In this document: positions 17,898-27,300 of the stretch, piece by piece
Layout: every line of letters starts with the position of its first letter
Numbering within the stretch: position 1 is the stretch's first letter
Assembly: GCF_965219715.1 (NCBI RefSeq)
Contig: NZ_OZ244785.1
Location: 2,232,001 to 2,296,000 of the forward strand
Source: Bacterioplanoides sp965219715
GTDB lineage: Bacteria; Pseudomonadota; Gammaproteobacteria; Pseudomonadales; Oceanobacteraceae
Direction: 5' to 3'
Length of the DNA: 64,000 bases
The notes under the pieces: model-generated
Databases searched by the model: none
What the model saw: the letters and a program-made list of their open reading frames with translations, nothing else
What the model was told of the DNA's origin: nothing
Program-made: the position numbers and the translations under genes

Positions 17898-18422
17898 ATG
17901 AAAAGTAATCGCGGTTCTACATTAGCCATCAGTCTGGTGATTCTTACATCCGTAACCCTAGCGGCGGTCTACGCTATGCAGCAATCAGCGACCCAGCTGA
18001 AGATGGTGGCCAACATGGAACACAGACACACCATGATTGGCTACGCGCAAAGCTGTAATGAAGGTGGTTTAAAGTTTCTTCGTAACAGTATTGAACGCTT
18101 GGGCGAGGCGACCAGAACGAATCAACTGAATAGTAGCGGGGATCCGATACTCGATAGCGACGGCCAACCAATCAAACAAGCCATCCCTGTTTATCCAAGT
18201 GAATCTGAAGCAATATCAACCCCTAGCTACCTCAATATGACATGCGCCTTCACCTCGAAAGGGCACAAAAACGGAGAAGGGATAGCACTAGCAAATGGTA
18301 GCTCTGGCGGCTTGGTAAAAGAGTTTTTTTTTGAAATTGACGCAACAGTTACGCAGCGTAATAGCAACATGACCGACCAACGTGTACTTGGTTTCTTTTA
18401 TCGAGCTTTTACTGGCAGCTAA
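17898..18422 (+). CDS. pilX: PilX-like minor pilin, first copy
   Basis: 175-residue protein with a short N-terminus (MKSNRGSTLAISLVILTSVTL): Gly-Ser at the processing site and a hydrophobic alpha-1 helix, then QQSATQLKMVANMEHRH, the conserved PilX N-terminal motif. PilX is a minor pilin that connects PilY1 to the pilus. ATG 17898 is chosen (AGGT upstream, matches relatives); a GTG two codons earlier is possible. It precedes a small exported protein and a first PilY1 protein, forming an extra pilX-pilY1 module absent from the P. aeruginosa arrangement. A second PilX is encoded at 23852. Confidence 0.8.
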   Translation: MKSNRGSTLAISLVILTSVTLAAVYAMQQSATQLKMVANMEHRHTMIGYAQSCNEGGLKFLRNSIERLGEATRTNQLNSSGDPILDSDGQPIKQAIPVYPSESEAISTPSYLNMTCAFTSKGHKNGEGIALANGSSGGLVKEFFFEIDATVTQRNSNMTDQRVLGFFYRAFTGS

Positions 18423-18437
18423 TTAAGGATCATCAAT

Positions 18438-18818
18438 ATGACTTATATGAAAACCATTTTGGCCTTCTCATTGATTTTTCCTTTCTGTGCTTCGGCGGAG
18501 AACGAACCAAATGAGTTCGGTTATTACATCAAAAAATCGGACATCCGATCTGTTAGCCGCCAGACAACAGAGTTGCGCCATTGCTCACAACCAGGCTGCA
18601 AATGGGTAACACTGAAAAACAGGCACAATATTTGGGCCGTTCAAGGTAATGAAGTTCCTTTTGCAACGTATTTCGAACAGTACTTGAAGTCACCAGCCGA
18701 CTCAGAGCATTTCTTTTTTATCAATAAAAATACAAAAGAATTGATCTACACCACTCTTTATGGACACCCAAGCGAAGTGCCTGTTTCTGATTCCGAAGCA
18801 ATTGAAGGAGCTTTATGA
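18438..18818 (+). CDS. Small exported protein inside the pilX-pilY1 module
   Basis: 126 residues with a signal peptide ending near CASA (about residue 21). The mature part has one close cysteine pair in RHCSQPGCKWVTL and is otherwise aromatic- and charge-rich (FYFEQYLK-type segments). I do not recognise the family. AAGGAT lies 7 bases before ATG 18438, and its stop overlaps the start of the following pilY1 gene (ATGATG), so translation is probably coupled. Its place between a PilX and a PilY1 suggests a role in minor-pilin/adhesin assembly, as small PilY2/PilZ-like accessory genes often have; this is inference from position only. Confidence 0.7.
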   Translation: MTYMKTILAFSLIFPFCASAENEPNEFGYYIKKSDIRSVSRQTTELRHCSQPGCKWVTLKNRHNIWAVQGNEVPFATYFEQYLKSPADSEHFFFINKNTKELIYTTLYGHPSEVPVSDSEAIEGAL

Positions 18819-21800
18819 TGCGAATTTTAAAACTACTTTTCCTATTGATTCCTTCTCTTGTCTGGGCAGATGATATCGAGATTTATCGTGGCACCGCCGA
18901 TCGAATCAACCCGAATGTCATATTTATTATGGATACATCAGGGAGTATGGGATGGAATGCAGCTGGAAACAGAAGCCTTGGTGGCAATCATCCTGATAGC
19001 CGTATGGCTCAGGTCCGCAAGGTTGCAAAAGAAGTGGTAGCAGATTCAAATGGTATAAATATCGGTTTGATGCGCTTTGCCGGTAGTGACAGGAATAACG
19101 AGGGCGGATATGTCACGTTACCGCTTCAAAACATTGACACGGCCCGCGATGAATTCAACTCTCAAATCGACGCTTACCCAACCAGTGGTGGTACTCCGAT
19201 TACCGAGACGCTGGATGAGGCAATCCGTTATCTTAAGGGTGAACCGGTAGATTATGCCAACGGGTGTGAAAGAGTTCAGAGGTATAACAGTAGATATGGA
19301 TATTGGCAGACTGTTTGGGAATGCGGCAATGTTGAGTTGGGTGATCGTAGTATTGTTGACGGAAGTGGCAACTATATTTCACCAATTGTTGATGAGTGCC
19401 AAAAAAATCATATTGTTCTATTTACTGATGGTGAAGCGTCTGTAGACACTTCAAGTAACAACTATATTCAGAATTTAATCTCAAGCTACACAGATCCGGA
19501 TAAACCGGCCATCATGCAAAATAATTGTACTGGCAATGGTGGCTGTGCAGAAGAGCTGGCATTTTATACCCACAACAAGGATGCCAATAGAAACCTTCCT
19601 GGAGATCAACGCATTTATGTACACACGATTGGAGGCTTCGATAGCAGAACTCGAGATAAGCTAAATAGTATCGCGACTCACGGCGGTGGTATTGCCTCTT
19701 ATGGTGAAAATTCAGACACACTGAAAGTCGAACTCACAAAGATCTTTGATGAAATCAGTAAATCAGCAGCATCCTTTACCGCTCCGGCAGTATCGGTAAA
19801 CGCATATAACAACTTAGAAAATCTTGACCAGCTTTATTACTCTGTATTCAAGCCAAGTGATCGTGCAACATGGTACGGCAATATCAAGCGCTATCGCATT
19901 GCTGACAACCAAGTCATAGACGCAAAAGATGATCCTGCAGTCGATCCAAGCACAGGTTTTTTTGCAAATAATGCGCGAAGTTTCTGGACTCTGGATGATG
20001 AAGCTCCTGATGGTGACAATATCATCAAAGGAGGAGCTGCAAGCCGCCTGACTTTGGATAGAAAAATAGTCAGCTACCTTGGTAGCAAAAGCCTAATGGC
20101 TAGCGAAAACAGCATTACCGAATCCAACTCATCCCTTGATCGTACTCTTTTACAATTGCCTTACGGCGTTGATGCCAGCGAATATACTTCAGTATTAAAA
20201 TGGGCAAGAGGCGTTGATGTAAAAGATGAAGATGGTGACGGCAGTACAACAGATGCTCGCCACTATATGGAAGACCCTCTTCATAGCCGCCCTGCTCTTG
20301 TAACTTATGACTTTGACTCAAATGGTGGTAATCAGCAAAGCACCATCTTTGTTGCAACTAACTCTGGCTTATTACATGCGTTTAGCACAGATGAAGCAAA
20401 CCCGGTCGAACATTTTGCCTTTATCCCCAAAGAGCTTCTAGGCAACCTGTACCAGTACTATAAAGGCGCCTCACCATTATCGAAGGTATACGGCTTGGAT
20501 GGCAGCATCACCGCATGGCATAACGATCTAAACCATGATGGAAGAGTCAATGGCAGTGATACAGTATACCTCTATGTCGGAATGCGTCGTGGCGGCAAAA
20601 ATTACTATGCACTGGATGTAACCAACCTGCAGAGCCCTAAGTTCTTGTGGCAGATTAACGGCGGTAGTGGCGATTTTGCTAAATTGGGTCAATCATGGTC
20701 ACGACCAATCAAAAGCAAAGTTAGGTTCGGTGGGGAAGTAAAAGATGTCATTTTCTTTGCAGGAGGCTATGACCCGGCTGAAGACAATAACGTAACAAGG
20801 ACGAATCACTCTCAGGGCAATGCCATATTTATGGTGGATGCTAAGAGTGGCAAGCTGCTTTGGTCAGCTGGCCGCTCTGGCGAAGACCTATCTTTGTCAG
20901 ATATGCGCAGCAGTATTCCCGGTGACTTAACGCTACTGGACTGGGACGGAGATCAACTGGCAGATATTTTATATGTCGCAGATACTGGTGGCCGCATATG
21001 GCGCGTCGATTTTAACAATGAAGCTACAAGCACGAGTTCGTTTGCGCAGGGCGGTATGATTGCCGATTTGAATGGCGGTCACGAAACGGACAATATCCGT
21101 TTTTACAATCAGATTGATGCAACCTACACCACAAGCAGTGCCATCAAGGTAGACGATCCTTCTAATCCTGGAGAAACCATTACGGTTGGAGGCTCTCGAC
21201 TTCAACTATCCGTTGGGTCTGGCTTCCGGGCCCACCCATTAAACACCAGGGTAGCAGACACATTTTACATCATTAATGACTATGACATTAAGGCCCCACC
21301 GACTGACTACATTGCAGTTACTGAATCTGAATTAGCCGATTATTCCAAATTTAGAAGCGAACCGGTCAATAAAATCAAAAGGGGTTTGTATTATCGTTTG
21401 CCAGGAAATGGCGAAAAAGTGATGGCTCGTGCGGTGACGTTGAATAATTCAACCTTATTCACAACATTCCGCCCGACCGATGGCACCGCAAGGTCGGGCT
21501 GCGAAGCCGATATTGGCAGCTCTCGATTGTATACCATTACACCAGATCGCCAGCTTCAACAAAAAGATCTGGCGCTACCGGGAATCCCACCAGAGCCAAT
21601 TATTTTGGTAAGTAAGCCGCTGAAAAATACCAGTGGTGCTAACCCTGATGGGTCCAGCGGTGATGGTGATGGCGGTAATGGCGGTAATGGCGGTGATGAC
21701 CCTCCTCCCAGCAACGAAGCATGCAAGGATTACAAGGTCAATATTTTTGTTGCTCATGAATCGGGCGCTGTATTGAATGATATCTGTGCTTCAGTGAGAA

Positions 21801-21856
21801 GGACACATTCAAAGCCCATTGTTAAAGTTCCTCAGAAACAAGCAGCATCGAATTAG
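18815..21856 (+). CDS. pilY1: PilY1-type tip adhesin, first copy
   Basis: Secreted type IV pilus tip/assembly protein of 1013 residues. Signal peptide to about residue 18, von Willebrand A domain with MIDAS motif DTSGS at 40-44, then the C-terminal seven-bladed propeller. A calcium loop of EF-hand type (DLNHDGRVNGSD, about residue 570) precedes YVGMRRGGKNYYALDV, and a second Asp-rich loop DWDGDQLAD lies near 708. The extreme C-terminus carries a Gly/Asp/Asn linker encoded by 9-bp repeats (about 21662-21699) and a final Cys-containing tail. The VWA region lacks the ~130-residue insert present in the second copy. GGAG precedes ATG 18815; ATG 18818 is equally placed. Confidence 0.9.
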   Translation: MMRILKLLFLLIPSLVWADDIEIYRGTADRINPNVIFIMDTSGSMGWNAAGNRSLGGNHPDSRMAQVRKVAKEVVADSNGINIGLMRFAGSDRNNEGGYVTLPLQNIDTARDEFNSQIDAYPTSGGTPITETLDEAIRYLKGEPVDYANGCERVQRYNSRYGYWQTVWECGNVELGDRSIVDGSGNYISPIVDECQKNHIVLFTDGEASVDTSSNNYIQNLISSYTDPDKPAIMQNNCTGNGGCAEELAFYTHNKDANRNLPGDQRIYVHTIGGFDSRTRDKLNSIATHGGGIASYGENSDTLKVELTKIFDEISKSAASFTAPAVSVNAYNNLENLDQLYYSVFKPSDRATWYGNIKRYRIADNQVIDAKDDPAVDPSTGFFANNARSFWTLDDEAPDGDNIIKGGAASRLTLDRKIVSYLGSKSLMASENSITESNSSLDRTLLQLPYGVDASEYTSVLKWARGVDVKDEDGDGSTTDARHYMEDPLHSRPALVTYDFDSNGGNQQSTIFVATNSGLLHAFSTDEANPVEHFAFIPKELLGNLYQYYKGASPLSKVYGLDGSITAWHNDLNHDGRVNGSDTVYLYVGMRRGGKNYYALDVTNLQSPKFLWQINGGSGDFAKLGQSWSRPIKSKVRFGGEVKDVIFFAGGYDPAEDNNVTRTNHSQGNAIFMVDAKSGKLLWSAGRSGEDLSLSDMRSSIPGDLTLLDWDGDQLADILYVADTGGRIWRVDFNNEATSTSSFAQGGMIADLNGGHETDNIRFYNQIDATYTTSSAIKVDDPSNPGETITVGGSRLQLSVGSGFRAHPLNTRVADTFYIINDYDIKAPPTDYIAVTESELADYSKFRSEPVNKIKRGLYYRLPGNGEKVMARAVTLNNSTLFTTFRPTDGTARSGCEADIGSSRLYTITPDRQLQQKDLALPGIPPEPIILVSKPLKNTSGANPDGSSGDGDGGNGGNGGDDPPPSNEACKDYKVNIFVAHESGAVLNDICASVRRTHSKPIVKVPQKQAASN

Positions 21857-21868
21857 GATATAAAGCTG

Positions 21869-22351
21869 ATGATACAAGTTAGCAACCTGAAGGCCTTTAC
21901 ATTGGTTGAGTTAATGATTGTCATAGCAATTATTGGCATCATGATGGCAGTAGCTACACCAAACCTTCGAACTTATAACGTTAATACAATGGCAGACAGC
22001 GCTCACAAGGCCTTGTTACAAGATATTCGATATGGGCGTAATACGGCCAGGGACATAGGCACGAACGTTGAGATATTTCCACAAAGCGGTGACTGGAGTC
22101 AGGGCTGGATCGTAAATGAAGTCGGGGGAGCGCCACTGCGCATTCACGGCCCAGTGGAGCAGGCTGTAATTACATCCAATAGTTACAATAATCAGGATGG
22201 CTCAAGATTAACTTTCGACGAGAGAGGTAGAGCAAGCGCTGTTGGCAGCTTCCAAATAAGGACTGCTGGCTGTACAGGAGATCGTAACCGTGATATTGCA
22301 ATAAATGTAATGGGACAAACCCGAACAACTACCTCAGCCTGTACAAATTGA
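21869..22351 (+). CDS. fimU: FimU-type minor pilin with Ala before the cleavage site
   Basis: 160-residue GspH-type minor pilin directly upstream of pilV, the position of fimU in P. aeruginosa; FimU links the tip complex to the major pilin. The leader is NLKA/FTLVELMIVIAIIGI: the residue before the cleaved bond is Ala (codon GCC), where prepilin peptidase substrates normally have Gly. The rest of the type IV pilin N-terminus, including Glu at +5, is normal, and the C-terminal domain has the cysteine pair (AGCTGD ... SACTN) expected for a disulfide. Starts 12 bases after the first pilY1 gene, so it is in the same transcript. Confidence 0.85.
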   Translation: MIQVSNLKAFTLVELMIVIAIIGIMMAVATPNLRTYNVNTMADSAHKALLQDIRYGRNTARDIGTNVEIFPQSGDWSQGWIVNEVGGAPLRIHGPVEQAVITSNSYNNQDGSRLTFDERGRASAVGSFQIRTAGCTGDRNRDIAINVMGQTRTTTSACTN

Positions 22352-22385
22352 GGTTCAGTTTGGGAGTTTCTATTAGGATAGACTT

Positions 22386-22976
22386 ATGAAAAGAATAAAA
22401 TACTCAAAGGGATTCAGTCTGATAGAAGTTGCTATCACAATAGCAATTTCTGCCATTGGCTTATTAGGACTAAGCTCATTACAGTTGCAATCGATGCGCG
22501 CAACTCAGGACACAGGCAGTCGCTCTCAGGCAATTTGGATGGCAAATGAACTAGTCAATCGCATGAGAGCGAATGAAGATGGGCTGGCTTCCTACGTTAC
22601 AAATGGTGCTGAAAACTGCTCGCAACTCAGGGCCGGCGTAAAAAGGTGCAGCGCATACCATGATGGCAATGCAAGAGTTGCAGCCGATACAAATTGCTCC
22701 GCTCAGGATATGGCAAACTTTGATATGTTTGAAGTCATGTGTGGCGCTATTGTCGATGGAAATGGGGTTGTGCAATTCAGAACTGGCTCCTCGTTCTCTC
22801 TGTCCGAGCCAAGGTTGCAAATTTCTAATGTAAACGCCTTTGATAAATCCCTAACAATAAGCTGGAACGTTCAGACCTACGGAGAAGATAACTCTGGACA
22901 AACACGCTATTCAACAGAGGATACTTCGGTCTCATCGACTCGTGGTAGCTATGTAATTGAGAGGCTTCGTCCATGA
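22386..22976 (+). CDS. pilV: Minor pilin PilV
   Basis: 196-residue minor pilin, part of the PilVWXY1E priming complex. The leader is basic and short (MKRIKYSKG/FSLIEVAITIAIS), followed by LLGLSSLQLQSMRATQDTGSRSQAIWMANELVNRMRAN, highly characteristic of PilV. Four cysteines in the central part could form two disulfides. Its stop overlaps the pilW start by four bases (ATGA). Confidence 0.9.
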   Translation: MKRIKYSKGFSLIEVAITIAISAIGLLGLSSLQLQSMRATQDTGSRSQAIWMANELVNRMRANEDGLASYVTNGAENCSQLRAGVKRCSAYHDGNARVAADTNCSAQDMANFDMFEVMCGAIVDGNGVVQFRTGSSFSLSEPRLQISNVNAFDKSLTISWNVQTYGEDNSGQTRYSTEDTSVSSTRGSYVIERLRP

Positions 22977-23788
22977 GGGTAAATAAGCAACAAGGTATGT
23001 CGCTGATTGAATTAATGATCGCCTCTTTTTTAGGCGTTCTGCTTACCATGGCGATCATCAACATATTCACCGTTACCAACCGCACTGCATCCCAATCTGA
23101 TGGCTTATCTCAAGCGCAAGAGACAGGGCGATTTGTCGCAAGCTTTTTGTCAGATGCGATTTCAGTGGCTGGATACTCCGGCGATAATATAATGGACCGT
23201 ATCCCACCACATTCAACAGTTTGCGCAGACCCAAATACACCGGATGCATGCACAATTAACCGTGACGATGGTGTTGGTGATCGCATAACTGTCATGCGTA
23301 AAATATCCGAAGATAATGACCGCGATTGCGCAGGAAGTAGTTTTAATCTTGGTGCTGGTGTAGAAGCTACAGTTGTTGACGCTTTTTGGGTTGAAGAGGA
23401 TGGCAATAATTCCGGAGATTTATATTGCCTGACCTATGACTTCGATACCAAAAGACCATACGACAATAGGACAAAGCAACCAATAGCATCAGGGGTTCTT
23501 GCTATTCATGCACTATATGGTTTAAGCACAGCATATTCAGGGACAGGCAATCGCAATGTGACTCGATACGTCGCGGCACAAGAAGTCCCCACGGCAGATT
23601 GGGACAGAGTTTTTGCCGTAAAAATAGCAGCGCTTGTGCAGTCGTTTGAAGATAGTGCAATTTCAGAAAGAGAGCGTAAATTTATTTTACTCGATGCCGA
23701 TCCATATATATTAAAAGATAAATTTTCCAGAGAAGTATTTACGACAACAGTAACGAGGGCGAACTTCTCGAACCTAGAGCCAAATTAA
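22973..23788 (+). CDS. pilW: Minor pilin PilW
   Basis: 271-residue minor pilin of the tip/priming complex. N-terminus QQG/MSLIELMIASFLGV: Met at +1 of the mature protein, as is common in PilW, with Glu +5. Central region GRFVASFLSDAISVAGYSG is the conserved PilW block. Four cysteines lie in the middle segment. Translationally coupled to pilV. Only one PilW is encoded although PilX and PilY1 are duplicated. Confidence 0.9.
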   Translation: MRVNKQQGMSLIELMIASFLGVLLTMAIINIFTVTNRTASQSDGLSQAQETGRFVASFLSDAISVAGYSGDNIMDRIPPHSTVCADPNTPDACTINRDDGVGDRITVMRKISEDNDRDCAGSSFNLGAGVEATVVDAFWVEEDGNNSGDLYCLTYDFDTKRPYDNRTKQPIASGVLAIHALYGLSTAYSGTGNRNVTRYVAAQEVPTADWDRVFAVKIAALVQSFEDSAISERERKFILLDADPYILKDKFSREVFTTTVTRANFSNLEPN

Positions 23789-23851
23789 TAAAAAATAACG
23801 TTAAATAATAAATATAAATTGCTCACCACATAACCAATAACAGGGGCAAAC

Positions 23852-24379
23852 ATGAATCTCACCAACTCCAGAGGTGCAGCCTTGGCATTTAGCCTTGTGC
23901 TGCTTACGTCGCTGACTTTGCTTGCTTTAGTCGGCTTACAGCGCTCAACCATGCAAATAAGAATGGTTAGCAATCTGCAGCTTGAGCAAACGATAAAGGA
24001 TATTTCGTATAGTGAAGTCGAAGCGAACTTTCAGGGAATAGCAAATAAAGACTCTGATAATCAACTTATTTTAGACGCAATTAACAGCGTTCTCCTTAAG
24101 GATGGCGTCGTTGTCCGTAACGATGATGGACAACCTCAACCACTACCTGTTCTGATTGGCCCTCAAAGCGACTATGGCAAACCTGACTTGGATGTTAGCA
24201 CGAGCATCAAACTTGTTAGCGTCCCAGGAACAACAAACCATTCTCTTGCAGGAGATAATAGTAAAGGAAAAACCCTGAAATATCGCTTCCAGTTGAATTC
24301 GGAAGTTGAACACCCTGCATCAGGAATAAAATCAGCGCAAGAATTAGGCATTACTTACAACGTTCGGATAGGAGGCTGA
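23852..24379 (+). CDS. pilX: PilX-like minor pilin, second copy
   Basis: 175-residue PilX protein with SRGAALAFSLVLLTSLTLLALVGLQRSTMQIRMVSNLQ split between leader and helix (about 6-43); the PilX block QRSTMQIRMVSNLQ parallels the QQSATQLKMVANME of the first copy. Contrary to the pilins with G/FTLIE leaders, both PilX copies lack the Glu at +5. GGGGC precedes ATG 23852 at 7 bases. Separated from pilW by 63 A+T-rich bases, followed after 4 bases by the second pilY1 gene. Confidence 0.85.
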   Translation: MNLTNSRGAALAFSLVLLTSLTLLALVGLQRSTMQIRMVSNLQLEQTIKDISYSEVEANFQGIANKDSDNQLILDAINSVLLKDGVVVRNDDGQPQPLPVLIGPQSDYGKPDLDVSTSIKLVSVPGTTNHSLAGDNSKGKTLKYRFQLNSEVEHPASGIKSAQELGITYNVRIGG

Positions 24380-24383
24380 AACG

Positions 24384-27300
24384 ATGAGATTCCTATTTTT
24401 ACTGGTTTTATTTTTAACGTCATCGTCTTTTGCTGACGATATAGAAATCTATCAGGGAGCCCAAGCATCGACACGACCAAACGTCGTGATGGTAATGGAT
24501 ACCTCTCGTAGCATGTCGCGATATGAAGAAGACAACCTTGGTGCCTACAACCCTGCAATTACGTATGAAAAACCAATCAATGGGTATGATCCGGGGAGCT
24601 ATTATGTGTCTCGAATTTCCCGGGGTTTAGGCCTGTCAGATACGGAAATTGCATTAATTCGTAGCCAGCGCATTCATCCTGACTCACTAATTTGTCCAGA
24701 AGCTTGGAATGCTCTTAATACCGCCGGTGTATACTCTGGTGGACTTTATTATTGGAAGCCAGGCTTTCCGCACGGCTGGGTCCCTCTGCTACTAACACCA
24801 GGCTACAACTCAGACCATGTTATTGTATGTAGGAATCAGGATCGCTACCTTTATAAAGGAACAACTTATAATAACTACCGCTTAGGCTACTCAGAGCCAT
24901 TCACGAACAGCAACAGTATATTTCGACGTTTTTATGGAATTCCAACAAATGCTTACTCACGAGTTTTCAAAGGTAACTATTTAAACTACCAACTAGCTAA
25001 AAACAGCCTGACTGACAAATTCTACTATTCTCGAATGGTTATTGCTCGCCGTGCAGCAAAGGATGCATTAAAAGAAGCGCCAGGAGTGAATGTTGCTTTG
25101 ATGCGCTTTGATTCAACCGGAAACGGTGGCTTTGTTGATATGGATATGACTCCTGTAGAAAATGCACATTCCATATTCGAAAATAAGGTTAATAATTATT
25201 TTCCCTGGGGAGGTACGCCACTCGAAGAAACTTATCATGAAGCTTATCTTTATTTAACCGGCAATACATCCAAATACGGTAAATCGACACGTTCACGCAG
25301 AAGCGGCGGCCTTCCTGACCGATCAAAAATCATTGACCCTGGCTACATTCTCTCTGATTTAGGTGGGGATAACATATCAACACCATCGGTATCAGAATCC
25401 TATGTTGGCAACAGTAACAACTACGAACGCCCTCAAGTTTCAGAATGTACTAAATCGAGTATCATTTTATTTACCGACGGATATCCTTCTGGAGATACAG
25501 GGAGTAATAGAGATATCCGCGACATCATTGCAGACAAAAATCTGCCATCAGGAATGAACAAGAATTGCAGTGGCAGTGGTCAATGTATCGACGAACTAGC
25601 CTACTACCTTGCGAATAACGATCAGTTTAACGATATTGATGGTAAGCAAACAATTACTACACATGTAATTGGTGGTTACCTTGATACTTCGGTACAAGGT
25701 GAAAACCTAAGTGATGCCGATCGGTTTATGACTAAAATTGCAGAGGCTGGTTCAGGAACCTACACAAAGGCAGACGACTACGAAACAATCAAAGACGCGA
25801 TCGTAAATGCACTAACGACGGTCTCAGAGACTTCAACGTCATTCAATGCACCGAGCATTGCGGTTAACTCATTCAATCGCCTGGAAAAAAGTGATCAGGT
25901 ATACCTCTCGTTATTTCAGCCTTCTGCTGAATCCAATTGGTTAGGTAACCTTAAGAGATATTCCTTGTCATCGAAGGGTATTGAGGATGCTGATGGTAAT
26001 CCTGCAGTTGATCAGGCTACTGGCCGCTTTAAATACTCTGCAAGAAGTATCTGGTCTTCCGAGGCAGACGGTGATGATATTAAGCTCGGAGGCATGGCAA
26101 ATAGACTGGAGCTGGAACGCTTCGTTTATACAAACCTTTCTGGCAATTCGCTTACTCGCGTGGACCAGAGCCTGAATCAGGCATTACTACACCCATCCAG
26201 TACGCAGAGCTCTTATGTTGAAAAGTTGAAAAACTGGATAGCTGGCAAAAATCCAGATGGTACAGTTCGACGTGAATTAGAAGATCCACTTCATAGCCAA
26301 CCAACCATTATCAACTATTCAGGTGGTGAATCTGTCGCTTTTATTGGTACAAATAGCGGTTATCTGCATGCCTTTGATATCGATAAAACTGAGCCTAAAG
26401 AATTATTCGCATTTATACCAAAAGAGTTATTGCATAACCCTGATCACTACCTGTCACCAAGACCAGCAGGCTCACCAAAAGTTTACGGTTTGGATGGCCC
26501 TATTTCATACTGGCATGACGATCATAACTTAAATGGCAAAGTAGATGGATCAGATAAAGTTATCTTGTATGTTGGCATGAGACGAGGTGGCAATAGCTAT
26601 TATGCACTGGATGTGACTAAAACCAACTCCCCAAAACTGCTGTGGAAAATTCATGGCAAATATTCAGATTCTGCGAAGAATAAACCGTCAATAACAAGCG
26701 GTTTTAATAAACTCGGCCAATCATGGTCAAAACTGATTCCTGCCGAAATCAAATGGCAAGGAAAACGCAAAGTCGTGCTATTCGCAGGTGCTGGCTATGA
26801 CACGGATGAAGATGGGTCAACACTTGCAGGACCAAACAACAGGTTAAACCACTCTGTTGGCACGACTATATACATGATTGATGCAGAAACGGGTGATCTG
26901 TTATGGGATGCAGAGAAGCACGCAACGCTGGAAAGCGGGCATAATATGCGTAGTGCATTTACTGCAGATCTCTCTTTAATCGACAGGGACGCAGATGGCT
27001 TTGTAGATATGTTCTATGCAGCAGATATTGGTGGTCGCCTATGGAGATTTGATATCAACCCTAGCAATTCCGGTACTACTGCCTATGAATTCGCAAAAGG
27101 AGGCATAATCGCCGACATAAATAATGGCAGCGGTGCTGGAAACAGACGCTTCTATAACCAACCAGATATTTCATACTTTCAGAATAAGGGAGATGATTTT
27201 ATCTTGATCAGTATCGGCTCCGGGTATCGTGCACATCCTCTTAGCAGAACGAATGAAGACTATTTCTTCTTGATTAAAGACCATTCCGCGCTGGCAACAC

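Noticed and set aside
21655..21720. Tandem repeat as minisatellite
   Set aside because: Only about three 9-bp units encoding a Gly/Asn/Asp linker within PilY1; noted in the gene entry, too short for a separate call.
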